From Cytobacillus sp. IB215665 (lineage in GTDB: Bacteria > Bacillota > Bacilli > Bacillales > SM2101): 64,000 bases of DNA. The stretch covers positions 124,001-188,000 of the forward strand of contig NZ_JAXBME010000002.1 in NCBI RefSeq assembly GCF_033963835.1. The letters are read 5' to 3'. The position numbers and the translations under genes are program-made. Shown piece by piece: positions 38,556-47,961 of this stretch. Position 1 is the first letter of the stretch. Every line of letters starts with the position of its first letter. The notes under the pieces are model-generated. The model saw only the letters and a list, made by a program, of their open reading frames with translations, searched no databases and was not told where the DNA came from.

Positions 38556-39557
38556 ATGGAGGAGCGCCTTGTTTGTAGTGAAGCAGATATTGATGATGTA
38601 TCATTAGAGCAGAGTTTACGTCCACAAACTTTAAAGCAGTATATAGGTCAAGAAAAGGTTAAGGAGAACTTAGAAATATTTATTGAAGCAGCAAAGCAGC
38701 GTCAAGAAACATTAGATCATGTATTGCTTTATGGTCCACCAGGACTGGGGAAAACAACGTTGGCAACGATTATTGCTAACGAAATGAATGTGAACATTAG
38801 AACAACTTCAGGGCCTGCAATTGAACGTCCCGGTGATTTAGCAGCGATATTAACATCTTTAGAGCCTGGTGATGTTCTTTTTATTGATGAAATTCATCGT
38901 TTGCCAAGAACAATTGAGGAAGTTTTATACCCAGCTATGGAAGATTTTTGTATTGATATAGTAATAGGAAAAGGCGAAAGTTCACGATCTGTTAGACTAG
39001 ATCTCCCACCATTTACTTTAGTTGGTGCAACGACGAGAGCGGGTTCATTATCAGCTCCTCTTCGTGATCGGTTCGGTGTTTTGAGTAGATTGGAATATTA
39101 TAATGAAAAGCAGCTCACCACAATTGTTGAAAGAACTGCTGATATTGTCTCCGTAAATATTGACCTTCAGGCTGCAGTAGAAATAGCAAGGAGATCACGA
39201 GGAACACCAAGAATAGCAAACCGCTTACTTAGACGTGTGAGAGATTTTGCTCAAGTACGAGGTGATGGGGATATTACAAATGAAAATGCTATTAAGTCCC
39301 TAGAATTATTACAAGTTGATCGATTAGGATTAGATCATATTGATCATAAACTATTAAAAGGAATAATAGAAAAATTTCGTGGAGGACCTGTTGGTCTTGA
39401 AACAATTGCGGCTACGATAGGTGAAGAAGCACAAACTATTGAAGATGTATATGAGCCATATTTATTGCAGATGGGTTTTATACAACGTACTCCGAGGGGA
39501 AGAATGGTAACGAACATCGTTTACGATCATTTCGGTATGGAGGTGCCAAACATTTGA
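38556..39557 (+). CDS. ruvB: Holliday junction helicase motor RuvB
   Basis: 333 aa AAA+ ATPase that drives branch migration. Walker [11 protein letters not shown] (about 60), Walker [10 protein letters not shown] (about 108), sensor-1 GATTRAG and the C-terminal winged helix (about 260-330). Overlaps the next gene by 4 bp. Confidence 0.97.
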   Translation: MEERLVCSEADIDDVSLEQSLRPQTLKQYIGQEKVKENLEIFIEAAKQRQETLDHVLLYGPPGLGKTTLATIIANEMNVNIRTTSGPAIERPGDLAAILTSLEPGDVLFIDEIHRLPRTIEEVLYPAMEDFCIDIVIGKGESSRSVRLDLPPFTLVGATTRAGSLSAPLRDRFGVLSRLEYYNEKQLTTIVERTADIVSVNIDLQAAVEIARRSRGTPRIANRLLRRVRDFAQVRGDGDITNENAIKSLELLQVDRLGLDHIDHKLLKGIIEKFRGGPVGLETIAATIGEEAQTIEDVYEPYLLQMGFIQRTPRGRMVTNIVYDHFGMEVPNI

Positions 39558-39760
39558 CAGGAATACCGAAAGTTGTGATGATAGTGGGTGCGGTAATTTT
39601 TATCATTGGATTTTTAATGCAATTTATTTCTTTTGGTAAATTGCCTGGTGATATTGTTATTAAAAAAGGTAACTCGACTATTTTTTTCCCGATTGTAACT
39701 TCAATTATTCTTAGCGTATTATTAACGCTCATACTTTTTGTCATAAATCGTCTGAAATAA
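39554..39760 (+). CDS. DUF2905 small membrane protein
   Basis: 68 aa, two hydrophobic helices (about 6-25 and 45-65) joined by the family motif [23 protein letters not shown] start overlaps the ruvB stop, with GGAGGTG upstream, so translation is coupled. Function unknown. The family is often found next to ruvB or queA in Bacillota. Confidence 0.88.
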   Translation: MTGIPKVVMIVGAVIFIIGFLMQFISFGKLPGDIVIKKGNSTIFFPIVTSIILSVLLTLILFVINRLK

Positions 39761-39853
39761 TTAGATTCTTATCAATTTCATAAAAAATGAATGAAGCTGT
39801 ATTAATTATGTATCAAACCTGAAAAAGAGAACAACACTTATGAGGTGACAGCA

Positions 39854-40882
39854 TTGAAAGTAGACTTATTTGATTTTGATTTACCTGAACAATTAATTGC
39901 TCAAACACCGCTTGAGAATCGTGAAGCATCAAGATTAATGGTGTTAGATAAACAAACTGGTGAGATCAACAATCAACAATTTGAAAATATTGTATCCTTT
40001 CTCAATGAAGGTGATTGTCTCGTCTTAAATGATACGAAAGTATTACCCGCCCGTTTATTTGGTGAAAAAGAAGATACTGGTGCGAAAATAGAAGTGTTGC
40101 TATTGAAGCAACAAAATAACGATGAATGGGAAACATTAGTTAAACCTGCAAAAAGAGTAAAAGAAGGAACCATCATTTTATTCGGCGATGGGCGATTAAA
40201 AGCGGAATGCACGCATACTAGTGAACAAGGAGGAAGAACTTTAAAGTTTACGTATGAAGGTATATTTATAGAAGTGCTAGACGCTCTAGGAGAAATGCCA
40301 TTACCTCCATATATAAAAGAACAGCTTGAAGATCGTGAGCGCTATCAAACGGTATTCGCACGTGAAATAGGATCAGCTGCTGCTCCTACTGCCGGGCTCC
40401 ATTTTACAGAGCAAATATTAACAAAACTTCGTAATAAAGGTGTGCACATTGCTTTTATTACACTTCATGTTGGATTAGGTACTTTTCGACCTGTAAGTGT
40501 TGAATCAATTGAGGAGCACGATATGCATGCTGAATATTATCAAATGACAGAGGGTACAGCAAAACTGTTAAATGATGTGCGTAATAGTGGAGGAAAGATC
40601 GTAGCAGTTGGGACAACTACAACTCGGACGTTAGAAACAATTGCAAGAGACAATCATGCAAAATTTACCTCTTGTAGTGGTTGGACTAATATATTTATTT
40701 TCCCTGGGTACCAATTCAAGGCAATAGATGCAATGTTAACAAATTTTCATTTACCAAAATCTACACTCATTATGCTTGTTAGTGCTTTAGCAGGAAGAGA
40801 AAATATATTAAGAGCCTACAACATGGCAGTGAAAAAAAATTATCGCTTTTTTAGTTTTGGAGATGCAATGTTGATTAAGTAA
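39854..40882 (+). CDS. queA: S-adenosylmethionine:tRNA ribosyltransferase-isomerase
   Basis: 342 aa. Transfers the ribose part of AdoMet to preQ1 in tRNA to form epoxyqueuosine. Family motifs [13 protein letters not shown] (about 57-69), [10 protein letters not shown] (about 176) and [10 protein letters not shown] (about 204) are present. TTG at 39854 gives the exact family start ([10 protein letters not shown]) six bases after GAGGTG. Followed by tgt, the preceding enzyme of the pathway. Confidence 0.95.
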   Translation: MKVDLFDFDLPEQLIAQTPLENREASRLMVLDKQTGEINNQQFENIVSFLNEGDCLVLNDTKVLPARLFGEKEDTGAKIEVLLLKQQNNDEWETLVKPAKRVKEGTIILFGDGRLKAECTHTSEQGGRTLKFTYEGIFIEVLDALGEMPLPPYIKEQLEDRERYQTVFAREIGSAAAPTAGLHFTEQILTKLRNKGVHIAFITLHVGLGTFRPVSVESIEEHDMHAEYYQMTEGTAKLLNDVRNSGGKIVAVGTTTTRTLETIARDNHAKFTSCSGWTNIFIFPGYQFKAIDAMLTNFHLPKSTLIMLVSALAGRENILRAYNMAVKKNYRFFSFGDAMLIK

Positions 40883-40942
40883 CACTAACAACTAAGCATG
40901 TGTATATAAGAAATACTGAAATACCTTATAGGAAAGGATTAA

Positions 40943-42085
<1,143 letters not shown>

Positions 42086-42147
42086 CTTAAGAGGTTTTGT
42101 TCATAAGGCATTGACTTTTGAGCATTTACATAAAAGGGGGTGAAAAA

Positions 42148-42408
42148 ATGGAAGGGATTTTAAGTTTCTTGCCCTTGCTGTTAATGTTTGTAATCTTTTA
42201 CTTCATTCTTATTCGACCACAACAAAAGAGGCAAAAAGCTGTTCAGCAAATGCAAAATGAACTAAAAAAAGGTGATAAAATCATCACAATTGGTGGTTTA
42301 CACGCAATCGTTGATTCAATTGATGAGAACAAGATAATCCTCAAAGCAGGAGATGGGGCTCGTCTTACATACGATCGTCAAGCTGTTAGAGAATTAGTAT
42401 CAGAATAA
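42148..42408 (+). CDS. yajC: Preprotein translocase accessory subunit YajC
   Basis: 86 aa, one N-terminal membrane helix (about 5-22), motif IRPQQKRQKAVQQMQNELKKGD, then a small beta domain. Associates with SecDF, encoded downstream at 47962. ATG at 42148 follows AAGGGGGTGA; the longer frame from 42118 is rejected. Confidence 0.94.
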   Translation: MEGILSFLPLLLMFVIFYFILIRPQQKRQKAVQQMQNELKKGDKIITIGGLHAIVDSIDENKIILKAGDGARLTYDRQAVRELVSE

Positions 42409-42413
42409 CGTAT

Positions 42414-42449
42414 GTAGAGGTTGACTATATTATTTAGTCAACCTCTTTT
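42414..42449 (+). terminator. Terminator after yajC
   Basis: AGAGGTTGACTA paired with TAGTCAACCTCT, followed by TTTC. 42450-42640 shows nothing further. Confidence 0.85.
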
Positions 42450-42640
42450 CATTTGCGTAACCTTACGAAAAAATATTTCATTTAGAATAGTTGATCATAT
42501 CTGATATAAGTTCCATCGTTCTAGAAAGAAAAAATAATATAAAAATGTATCAATGTTCTTATCATAGTTTGAAAAATTAATAACTACAACTTTTTTTCTT
42601 TACCTCATGCCAAAACCGAGTAATGATCTTCTGTTACACA

Positions 42641-43030
42641 TTAAGTTTCTCTTGTTGGTGTGGAGGAAATATTCACTCCTATTATCCCTCCAAAAATAGA
42701 AGTAACTAAAAAACCAGTATGGAACAACAACTGCTGTAATGTAAATGGAGAATCGTATCCTAAATATTGTACGAGGAAAACAATGAAAGTATACACAATA
42801 CTAGTCATAGCTCCGACTAGCCACCCTTTTTCTTTTCCTTTACCTCCTGAAACGAATCCTCCAATAAAGACAGCGATGAACCCAACGATTGTAATCGCCC
42901 AAGAAAGAGATAATTCATTTAAGTTAGTAAACCTAAGAAGTAATGAAAATAACATGCTCATTCCTAAGACAATAATTAAAATTGTTAATACTCCATAGAG
43001 TATTGCTCCACTCATTTTTTTTGTTTCCAT
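42641..43030 (-). CDS. yrzE: YrzE-type four-helix membrane protein (TIGR04086 family)
   Basis: 129 aa, four hydrophobic helices (about 8-30, 40-60, 65-90, 97-122) with a GGFVSGGKGKEKGW loop. Matches the TIGR04086 family always found near yajC/spoVB in Bacillus. Function unknown. ATG at 43030 is 9 bases from AAGGGGA; ATG 43039 is too close to it. Opposite strand to its neighbours. Confidence 0.85.
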   Translation of the reverse strand: METKKMSGAILYGVLTILIIVLGMSMLFSLLLRFTNLNELSLSWAITIVGFIAVFIGGFVSGGKGKEKGWLVGAMTSIVYTFIVFLVQYLGYDSPFTLQQLLFHTGFLVTSIFGGIIGVNISSTPTRET

Positions 43031-43065
43031 TTTCACCATTCCCCTTCCGTATATATTGAACAGTT

Positions 43066-43205
43066 GACTACGCTTTTCTTAATGTCCAGCTCCAACGCCT
43101 ATTCCCTCGAGGTCACTTCACCATTTGATTCGAAGGCAAAAAGTGTCTTAAAAAAAAATTCTTCCAGTGTTTGTCGGGGAGAATTGTGGCGTCTCCATTT
43201 TTCTT
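43066..43205. repeat. Single diverged copy of the 125-bp hairpin repeat
   Basis: Contains GTCCAGCTCCAACGCCTATT, CCCTCGAGGTCACTTCA, TTCCAGTGTTTGTCGGGGA and GGCGTCTCC, aligned with the units at 28049-28421. It lies between yrzE and the transporter gene. Confidence 0.7.
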
Positions 43206-43281
43206 ATAGTACGAGCATATTCAGTAAATAAAAAAATAGAATATAAATATTTTTTTGGATAAGCATCATATGATTATAAAG

Positions 43282-43412
43282 AAGGTGTTCAAAAAGTCGG
43301 GAAGATAAATAACATAACTGTACTTGAGCTTTATGTACCCATCTATATTCGCCATGAAACATTACAGCTCTAAGTAAGGATTTCTTTTTGAACAAGATAT
43401 TTAAAGGGGACA
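43282..43412 (+). repeat. GTTCAAAAAGT repeat upstream of the transporter
   Basis: GTTCAAAAAGTCGGGAAG near 43287 and TTTTTGAACAAGATATTTAAA at the far end form imperfect inverted ends. A shortened relative lies at about 19570-19630. Ends just before the transporter's ribosome binding site. Confidence 0.5.
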
Positions 43413-43428
43413 AGGAAGGAGAAATGGA

Positions 43429-44718
43429 ATGAGTTCTATGCTTGCTCTCATTATTTTTATTATTTCATATATCGTCATTATGACTGAAAAGCTAGATCGG
43501 ACCCTTGTTGCAGGACTTGGGGGAGTAACAATGCTAATAGTGGGGATCTTTGATATTGACGCCGCATTTTTAGAGTATATAGATTGGAATACGATTGCGT
43601 TATTGTTTTCCATGATGATTCTCATCTCAATTACAGGTCAAACAGGGGTATTTGAATATGTTGCGATTGTTGTTGCAAAATTAGTAGGAGGGAAGGCGAT
43701 TCCTTTATTAATCGTTATCTCTTTAATAACTGCGGTTGGGTCTGCATTATTAGCTAATGTTACGACAGTATTACTACTAGTTCCAGTCGTTTTAACGTTA
43801 ACTAAATTACTACATATCCCAGCTGTGCCTTATTTGATTGCAATTATCATATCGTCGAATATAGGTGGGACAGCTACATTAATTGGAGATCCACCGAATA
43901 TTATGATTGGTCAAGCGGTCAAACATTTAACGTTTAATTCTTTTATAATCCATCTCTCCCCAATCGTCTTAGTCATTTTTACATTAATTATCGGTGGTTT
44001 AGCTTTAATTTATGGAAAACAATTACATGTTAAAGAAGAATATAGGAAGCGATTAATGGAAATTGATCCTGTTGAATATTTACAAAAAAATGCTACTTTA
44101 GTGAAGGCGTTAACTGTATTATGTATGACGTTTACAGGGTTCATTTTGCATCCGTTTTTACATATTGACTTAACTAGCGTGGCATTGGCAGGTGCCCTGT
44201 TATTATTATTATTGACCCATAAAGAACACAAACCAGAAGATGTTTTTAAACAGGTAGAATGGGGAACTTTATTTTTTTTCATTGGATTATTTCTATTAGT
44301 AGGCGGGTTAGAAGAGGTAGGTATAATTAATGAAATGGCTAGAGGAATTATGTATTATACAGAAGGAGATTTACCAAAAACAGCTATGTTAATTTTATGG
44401 CTAACAGGAATTTTTTCAGGATTTGTAGATAATATCCCATTTGTAGCAGCAATGATTCCAGTTATAGTGGAGTTTCAGGATTATGGGATGACTAATGTTG
44501 ATCCATTATGGTGGTCGTTAGCGTTAGGAGCTTGTTTAGGAGGAAATGGTACGCTATTGGGGGCATCCTCAAATTTAGTCGTTGCTGGTTTAGCTGCAAA
44601 AGCGAAGCAACAAGTAAATTTTCTAGAGTTTTTAAAAATAGGGTTTCCAGTTGTTGTAGTGTCACTATTTATTTCATCTATTTATGTTTATTATCGCTAT
44701 CTAATAGAATTTTTATAA
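43429..44718 (+). CDS. NhaD/ArsB family ion transporter
   Basis: 429 aa with about 11-12 membrane helices. Family motifs include ALLANVTTVLLLVPVVL (about 105), GGTATLIGDPPNIMIGQA (about 145-162), FFIGLFLLVGGLE (about 280) and GFVDNIPFVAAMIP (about 330-343). The Asp/Asn in GDPPN and VDNIP are typical of NhaD-type Na+/H+ antiporters and ArsB. No arsR or arsC is nearby, so arsenite export is not favoured; substrate remains open. B. subtilis has no such gene at this place. Confidence 0.85.
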   Translation: MSSMLALIIFIISYIVIMTEKLDRTLVAGLGGVTMLIVGIFDIDAAFLEYIDWNTIALLFSMMILISITGQTGVFEYVAIVVAKLVGGKAIPLLIVISLITAVGSALLANVTTVLLLVPVVLTLTKLLHIPAVPYLIAIIISSNIGGTATLIGDPPNIMIGQAVKHLTFNSFIIHLSPIVLVIFTLIIGGLALIYGKQLHVKEEYRKRLMEIDPVEYLQKNATLVKALTVLCMTFTGFILHPFLHIDLTSVALAGALLLLLLTHKEHKPEDVFKQVEWGTLFFFIGLFLLVGGLEEVGIINEMARGIMYYTEGDLPKTAMLILWLTGIFSGFVDNIPFVAAMIPVIVEFQDYGMTNVDPLWWSLALGACLGGNGTLLGASSNLVVAGLAAKAKQQVNFLEFLKIGFPVVVVSLFISSIYVYYRYLIEFL

Positions 44719-44748
44719 AGCTGGAATATGAAAGAAGTTTATTAGTAA

Positions 44749-44901
44749 GGCTCTTTTCGTAAAGTACTTTTGTTATGAGATTAGTACTATAAAAATAGGT
44801 TTTATATTGTTAGTCGTCTTTGTACAGAAGAAAAGATGCCACGAGCTCTAGTTGTGTACGTGTTTGGTTCTTAGGACGAAGAGCAACAATTAATGCGAGC
44901 C
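44749..44901 (+). repeat. MITE-like element between the transporter and its terminator
   Basis: Left end GGCTCTTTTCGTAAAG, interior CCACGAGCTCTAGTTGTGTA, right end GCAACAATTAATGCGAGCC (missing the AAAACA block). Flanks ATTAGTAA / ATTACAAA match at 6 of 8. Confidence 0.7.
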
Positions 44902-44919
44902 ATTACAAATAAGTTTTTG

Positions 44920-44951
44920 GAAATCATCCTTGAAAAGGATGATTTTTTTAA
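44920..44951 (+). terminator. Terminator of the transporter gene
   Basis: AATCATCCTT paired with AAGGATGATT, 3-nt loop and T7. It is about 200 bases from the stop because the repeat element lies in between. Confidence 0.85.
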
Positions 44952-45031
44952 AGGTTTCATGGAATTTTATGTTAAGATAAAAAATAATTTGTATGATGGA
45001 AATGAATATAGTATGAAATGAGGGAGAGATA

Positions 45032-45535
45032 ATGAATATTCGTATTTTGGCTGAGTCTGATGCTCCTATCTATCAAGAATTTCGATTAAAGGCCTTACAA
45101 ACTAATCCTGAAGCGTTTGGCTCAACATATGAAAGAGAAGTCCAATTTTCAACTGATACCGTTGTAGAGCGAATAAAACCATCTAAAGATAAGTTTGTTT
45201 TAGGCTCTTTTGATAATGATGGTTCATTATTTGGAACTGTTACTTTTATTCGTGAAAGCAATGTTAAGACTGCTCATAAAGGAAATGTTTTTGGTATGTG
45301 TGTAGCTCCTGAGGTTAGAGGGCAAGGTATCGGAAAAGAACTGATGATGGAACTTATAAAAATGGCAAAAGGGTGCGAAGGATTAGAACAAATCAATTTA
45401 ACCGTAGAACATAATAACAAATATGCTAAAAAGTTATATGAATCTGTTGGATTTAAAATTTATGGAATAGAGCTTAAATCATTAAAGTTTAATGGTCAAT
45501 ACTTTGATGAAGATTTAATGGTATTTGTTTTATAA
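45032..45535 (+). CDS. GNAT family N-acetyltransferase
   Basis: 167 aa, GNAT fold. The acetyl-CoA motif A is GMCVAPEVRGQGIGKELMM (about 89-107), followed by NLTVEHNNKYAKKLYESVGF (motif B, about 128-147). Good GAGGGAGAG ribosome binding site. The substrate cannot be told from sequence. It is not part of the B. subtilis order at this locus. Confidence 0.88.
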   Translation: MNIRILAESDAPIYQEFRLKALQTNPEAFGSTYEREVQFSTDTVVERIKPSKDKFVLGSFDNDGSLFGTVTFIRESNVKTAHKGNVFGMCVAPEVRGQGIGKELMMELIKMAKGCEGLEQINLTVEHNNKYAKKLYESVGFKIYGIELKSLKFNGQYFDEDLMVFVL

Positions 45536-45587
45536 ACTCATCAACTACAAATTTGGGTGGATTTAAAATTTTATTATTTAGGATAGA

Positions 45588-45620
45588 AAAGACCGACTTA
45601 ACAGAAGTCGGACTTTTTGT
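45588..45620. terminator. Terminator shared by the GNAT gene and the minus-strand spoVB unit
   Basis: GACCGACTT paired with AAGTCGGAC (one mismatch), A-run left and T-run right, so usable from both sides. Confidence 0.75.
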
Positions 45621-45747
45621 GTAAATTGCAATGTGAATTAGTAAGTGTTTCTTTTGCGAATTCATATATACTTTGCTTTAAGGATAGCTCTTCCTCTAAA
45701 AGTAGAGTCGCTTTCAATGCCGTGGATAACGATTGCTCGACGTTCAT
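45601..45747 (-). CDS. Possible small protein downstream of spoVB
   Basis: 48 codons plus stop, starting MNVEQSLSTALKATLLLEEE. Mostly a charged amphipathic helix (LLLEEELSLKQSIYEFAKE), then a short tail whose stop lies in the loop of the shared terminator. An AAAGGTAG lies 5 bases before the ATG, and the start is 16 bp after the spoVB stop. These favour a real co-transcribed small gene, but I recognise no family. Confidence 0.4.
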
Positions 45748-45763
45748 TTTTCTACCTTTTAAA

Positions 45764-47329
45764 TTATTTGCCGCTAGTTGTAAATAATTTTCTTAATATA
45801 GGTACCCGAGCGAGCTCTTCAGGTTTGATTAAGTTAAAGATAATTAATAATAGAAAATACGTAAGAGATGTACTAATAATCGCAAATAGCGTTTTAAATA
45901 TTAATGAATCCATAGTTAATAGATAAGAAAATACATAGTGTCCAACAATACCTGAAATGATAATTGTTAAACCCGTTTTTATATAATCCTTTACGTAAAA
46001 AGTATAGGAAATGACTTTTAATACTGTTGAAAAATGAAGTAGAGTAACTAGCATCATTGATACGACAATAGCGAGTGCAGCTCCCATTATCCCTATTTCT
46101 GGCTGAGTTGCTAAGGCAAATATCGCAGCTAATTTAACGATTGCCCCTATTAAACTATTTATCATAGCGGCTTTTGCCAAATCAAGAGCTTGAAGTGTTG
46201 CTTGTAATGGCCCTTGAAAATAATGTAAAATAAAAAAAGGAGCCATTAATTTTACATATATCGCTGCATTGCTAGTCCCGTACATAATCTCCATAAGAGG
46301 TGTGGCAAAAATATAAAGAACAACTACAGCTAAACCTCCAGTAACAAAAGATAGACGTAATGCTTGCTGTAGCCTATATTCCACGATCTGCATTTTGTTA
46401 TTTGCAGCAGCCTCACTAATGGCAGGTACTAGTGCAACTTGTAATGAATGAGTAATAAAAGAGGGTAAGAACATTAATGGAAGGGCATATCCTGTTAATT
46501 CCCCGTATTGTCTTGTAGCAAGAGATATTGAGAGCCCTGCTATAGCGAGGCTTTGCGCAACGACAATGGGTTCAAAAAACCATGAAATTGAACCAATTAA
46601 TCTGCTTCCAGTAGTAGGCAATGCTATTCTCATCAACCCATTAAACGTTTCTTTTCCACCTTTCATTGATTTAAAAAAATGTCTGCGAACTCTTATTCTC
46701 TTATTTAGCTTAAACATCGTTATCATATAAATAAGTGAAGCAAATTCGCCTATCACTACAGAAATCATTGCACCAGCAGCAGCAAATTCAATCCCATAAG
46801 GTAAAAAAGCTTTTGTAAAGACTGCTACGAGTGTAATTCGAACGATTTGTTCTATCACCTGTGAAATAGCTGGTGGTTTCATATTCTGCTTCCCTTGAAA
46901 ATACCCTCTCATAACCGATGACAATGCAACAATTGGAACAATCGGAGAAATCGCTAACAAAGGATAAAGTGTTCTTGAATCGGTTAATAGCGTATTGGAG
47001 AGTAATGGGGCAAATCCAATCATTCCACTTGTAAAAATAACGCTCGTAATAAGTGTAATTGATAACGAGATAACTAATATTTTTTTGATTTTTCTTCTGT
47101 CACCAACTGCTTCTGCTTCTGCTACGAGCTTTGATATTGCAACAGGAAGTCCAAGCTGGGTTAAATTAATTGTTAGAATCAATGTCGGCACGGCCATCAT
47201 ATATAGGCCGACGCCTTCTTCACCAATCATTCTAGCTATTACGACTCTGTTAATAAATCCTAGAATTCTTGTTATTAAACCAGCTATAACGAGTATAAGC
47301 GTACCTTTCAAAAATGTTTGTTTTGTCAT
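45764..47329 (-). CDS. spoVB: Stage V sporulation protein B (MOP-superfamily flippase)
   Basis: 521 aa with about 14 membrane helices. The start TLILVIAGLITRILGFINRV and the ISxxxRGYFQGKQNMKPPAISQ region (about 158-180) are hallmarks of the SpoVB/MurJ-like polysaccharide flippases. SpoVB is needed for spore cortex synthesis in the mother cell. Minus strand, ATG preceded by AAGGTAGGG. Divergent from comN. Confidence 0.94.
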   Translation of the reverse strand: MTKQTFLKGTLILVIAGLITRILGFINRVVIARMIGEEGVGLYMMAVPTLILTINLTQLGLPVAISKLVAEAEAVGDRRKIKKILVISLSITLITSVIFTSGMIGFAPLLSNTLLTDSRTLYPLLAISPIVPIVALSSVMRGYFQGKQNMKPPAISQVIEQIVRITLVAVFTKAFLPYGIEFAAAGAMISVVIGEFASLIYMITMFKLNKRIRVRRHFFKSMKGGKETFNGLMRIALPTTGSRLIGSISWFFEPIVVAQSLAIAGLSISLATRQYGELTGYALPLMFLPSFITHSLQVALVPAISEAAANNKMQIVEYRLQQALRLSFVTGGLAVVVLYIFATPLMEIMYGTSNAAIYVKLMAPFFILHYFQGPLQATLQALDLAKAAMINSLIGAIVKLAAIFALATQPEIGIMGAALAIVVSMMLVTLLHFSTVLKVISYTFYVKDYIKTGLTIIISGIVGHYVFSYLLTMDSLIFKTLFAIISTSLTYFLLLIIFNLIKPEELARVPILRKLFTTSGK

Positions 47330-47480
47330 CTTGGTCCCTACCTTCTCAAAAAGGGTGATATCATATACAATTAACTATATGCATGTGGGTTGGCCAAGCA
47401 TGACAAGTATGGGAAAAGAAATACGAGGTTGTTTCATAACATTTAAACGTTTTCTATTTCTAACGTAGGAGTGGATAATA

Positions 47481-47780
47481 TTGAATAATAAATTGGATGT
47501 TCTTGAACAATTTAAAGCAATTTGTCAACCTGCTCTAACGAGTAAATTAGAAGAGTTCTGCATGTTTGGTTATGAAGATGTAACTGAGGAGCAGCTATGG
47601 GAGTGCTTAAAGAAAAAAAAGTGGAAGCGAGTAAAAGAAGGAAAGAAACTTTACGAAATGGTAAATGATATTTTGACGCTTACGATAAGCGAATATATGA
47701 GCTATATAACAATTGAAGCATATAAAGCACCAAATTTATTTAGTGAAGAAGGAAGAGATGTTTTAAATCAACTATTATAG
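47481..47780 (+). CDS. comN: Post-transcriptional regulator ComN
   Basis: 99 aa, formerly YrzD. Helical, with the family pattern ALTSKLEEFCMFGYEDVTEEQLWECLKKKKW-like, here at about residues 17-50. In B. subtilis ComN controls comE mRNA with DivIVA. TTG start 6 bases after AGGAGTGG. Lies between spoVB and secDF as expected. Confidence 0.9.
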   Translation: MNNKLDVLEQFKAICQPALTSKLEEFCMFGYEDVTEEQLWECLKKKKWKRVKEGKKLYEMVNDILTLTISEYMSYITIEAYKAPNLFSEEGRDVLNQLL

Positions 47781-47825
47781 GCGGGTATATCTTTTATTGT
47801 GGAACAATGCACATTTAGCGTGAAA

Positions 47826-47854
47826 TTGACAGGTAGTTAAATATGTTTCATAAT
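47826..47854 (+). promoter_or_regulatory. secDF promoter
   Basis: TTGACA (47826-47831), 17-base spacer, CATAAT (47849-47854). Confidence 0.65.
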
Positions 47855-47961
47855 TGTTTTGTTAGAGAAGGTTACCGACATATAAGATATACATTATTAA
47901 CGCAAAGAATAGTTCTAAGGTGCTTGTGCTTTTTTGTTAATTTTAAGGAGGATTTTTAGTT

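Noticed and set aside
43204-43413. 69-codon minus-strand frame before the transporter
   Set aside because: Lies wholly in repeat sequence and has no ribosome binding site.
43429-44718. Arsenic resistance operon
   Set aside because: The transporter family is shared by ArsB and NhaD, but no arsR, arsC or arsA is near; only the broad transporter call is supported.
46995-47468. 157-codon plus-strand frame antisense to spoVB
   Set aside because: Antisense shadow of a membrane protein; no ribosome binding site.
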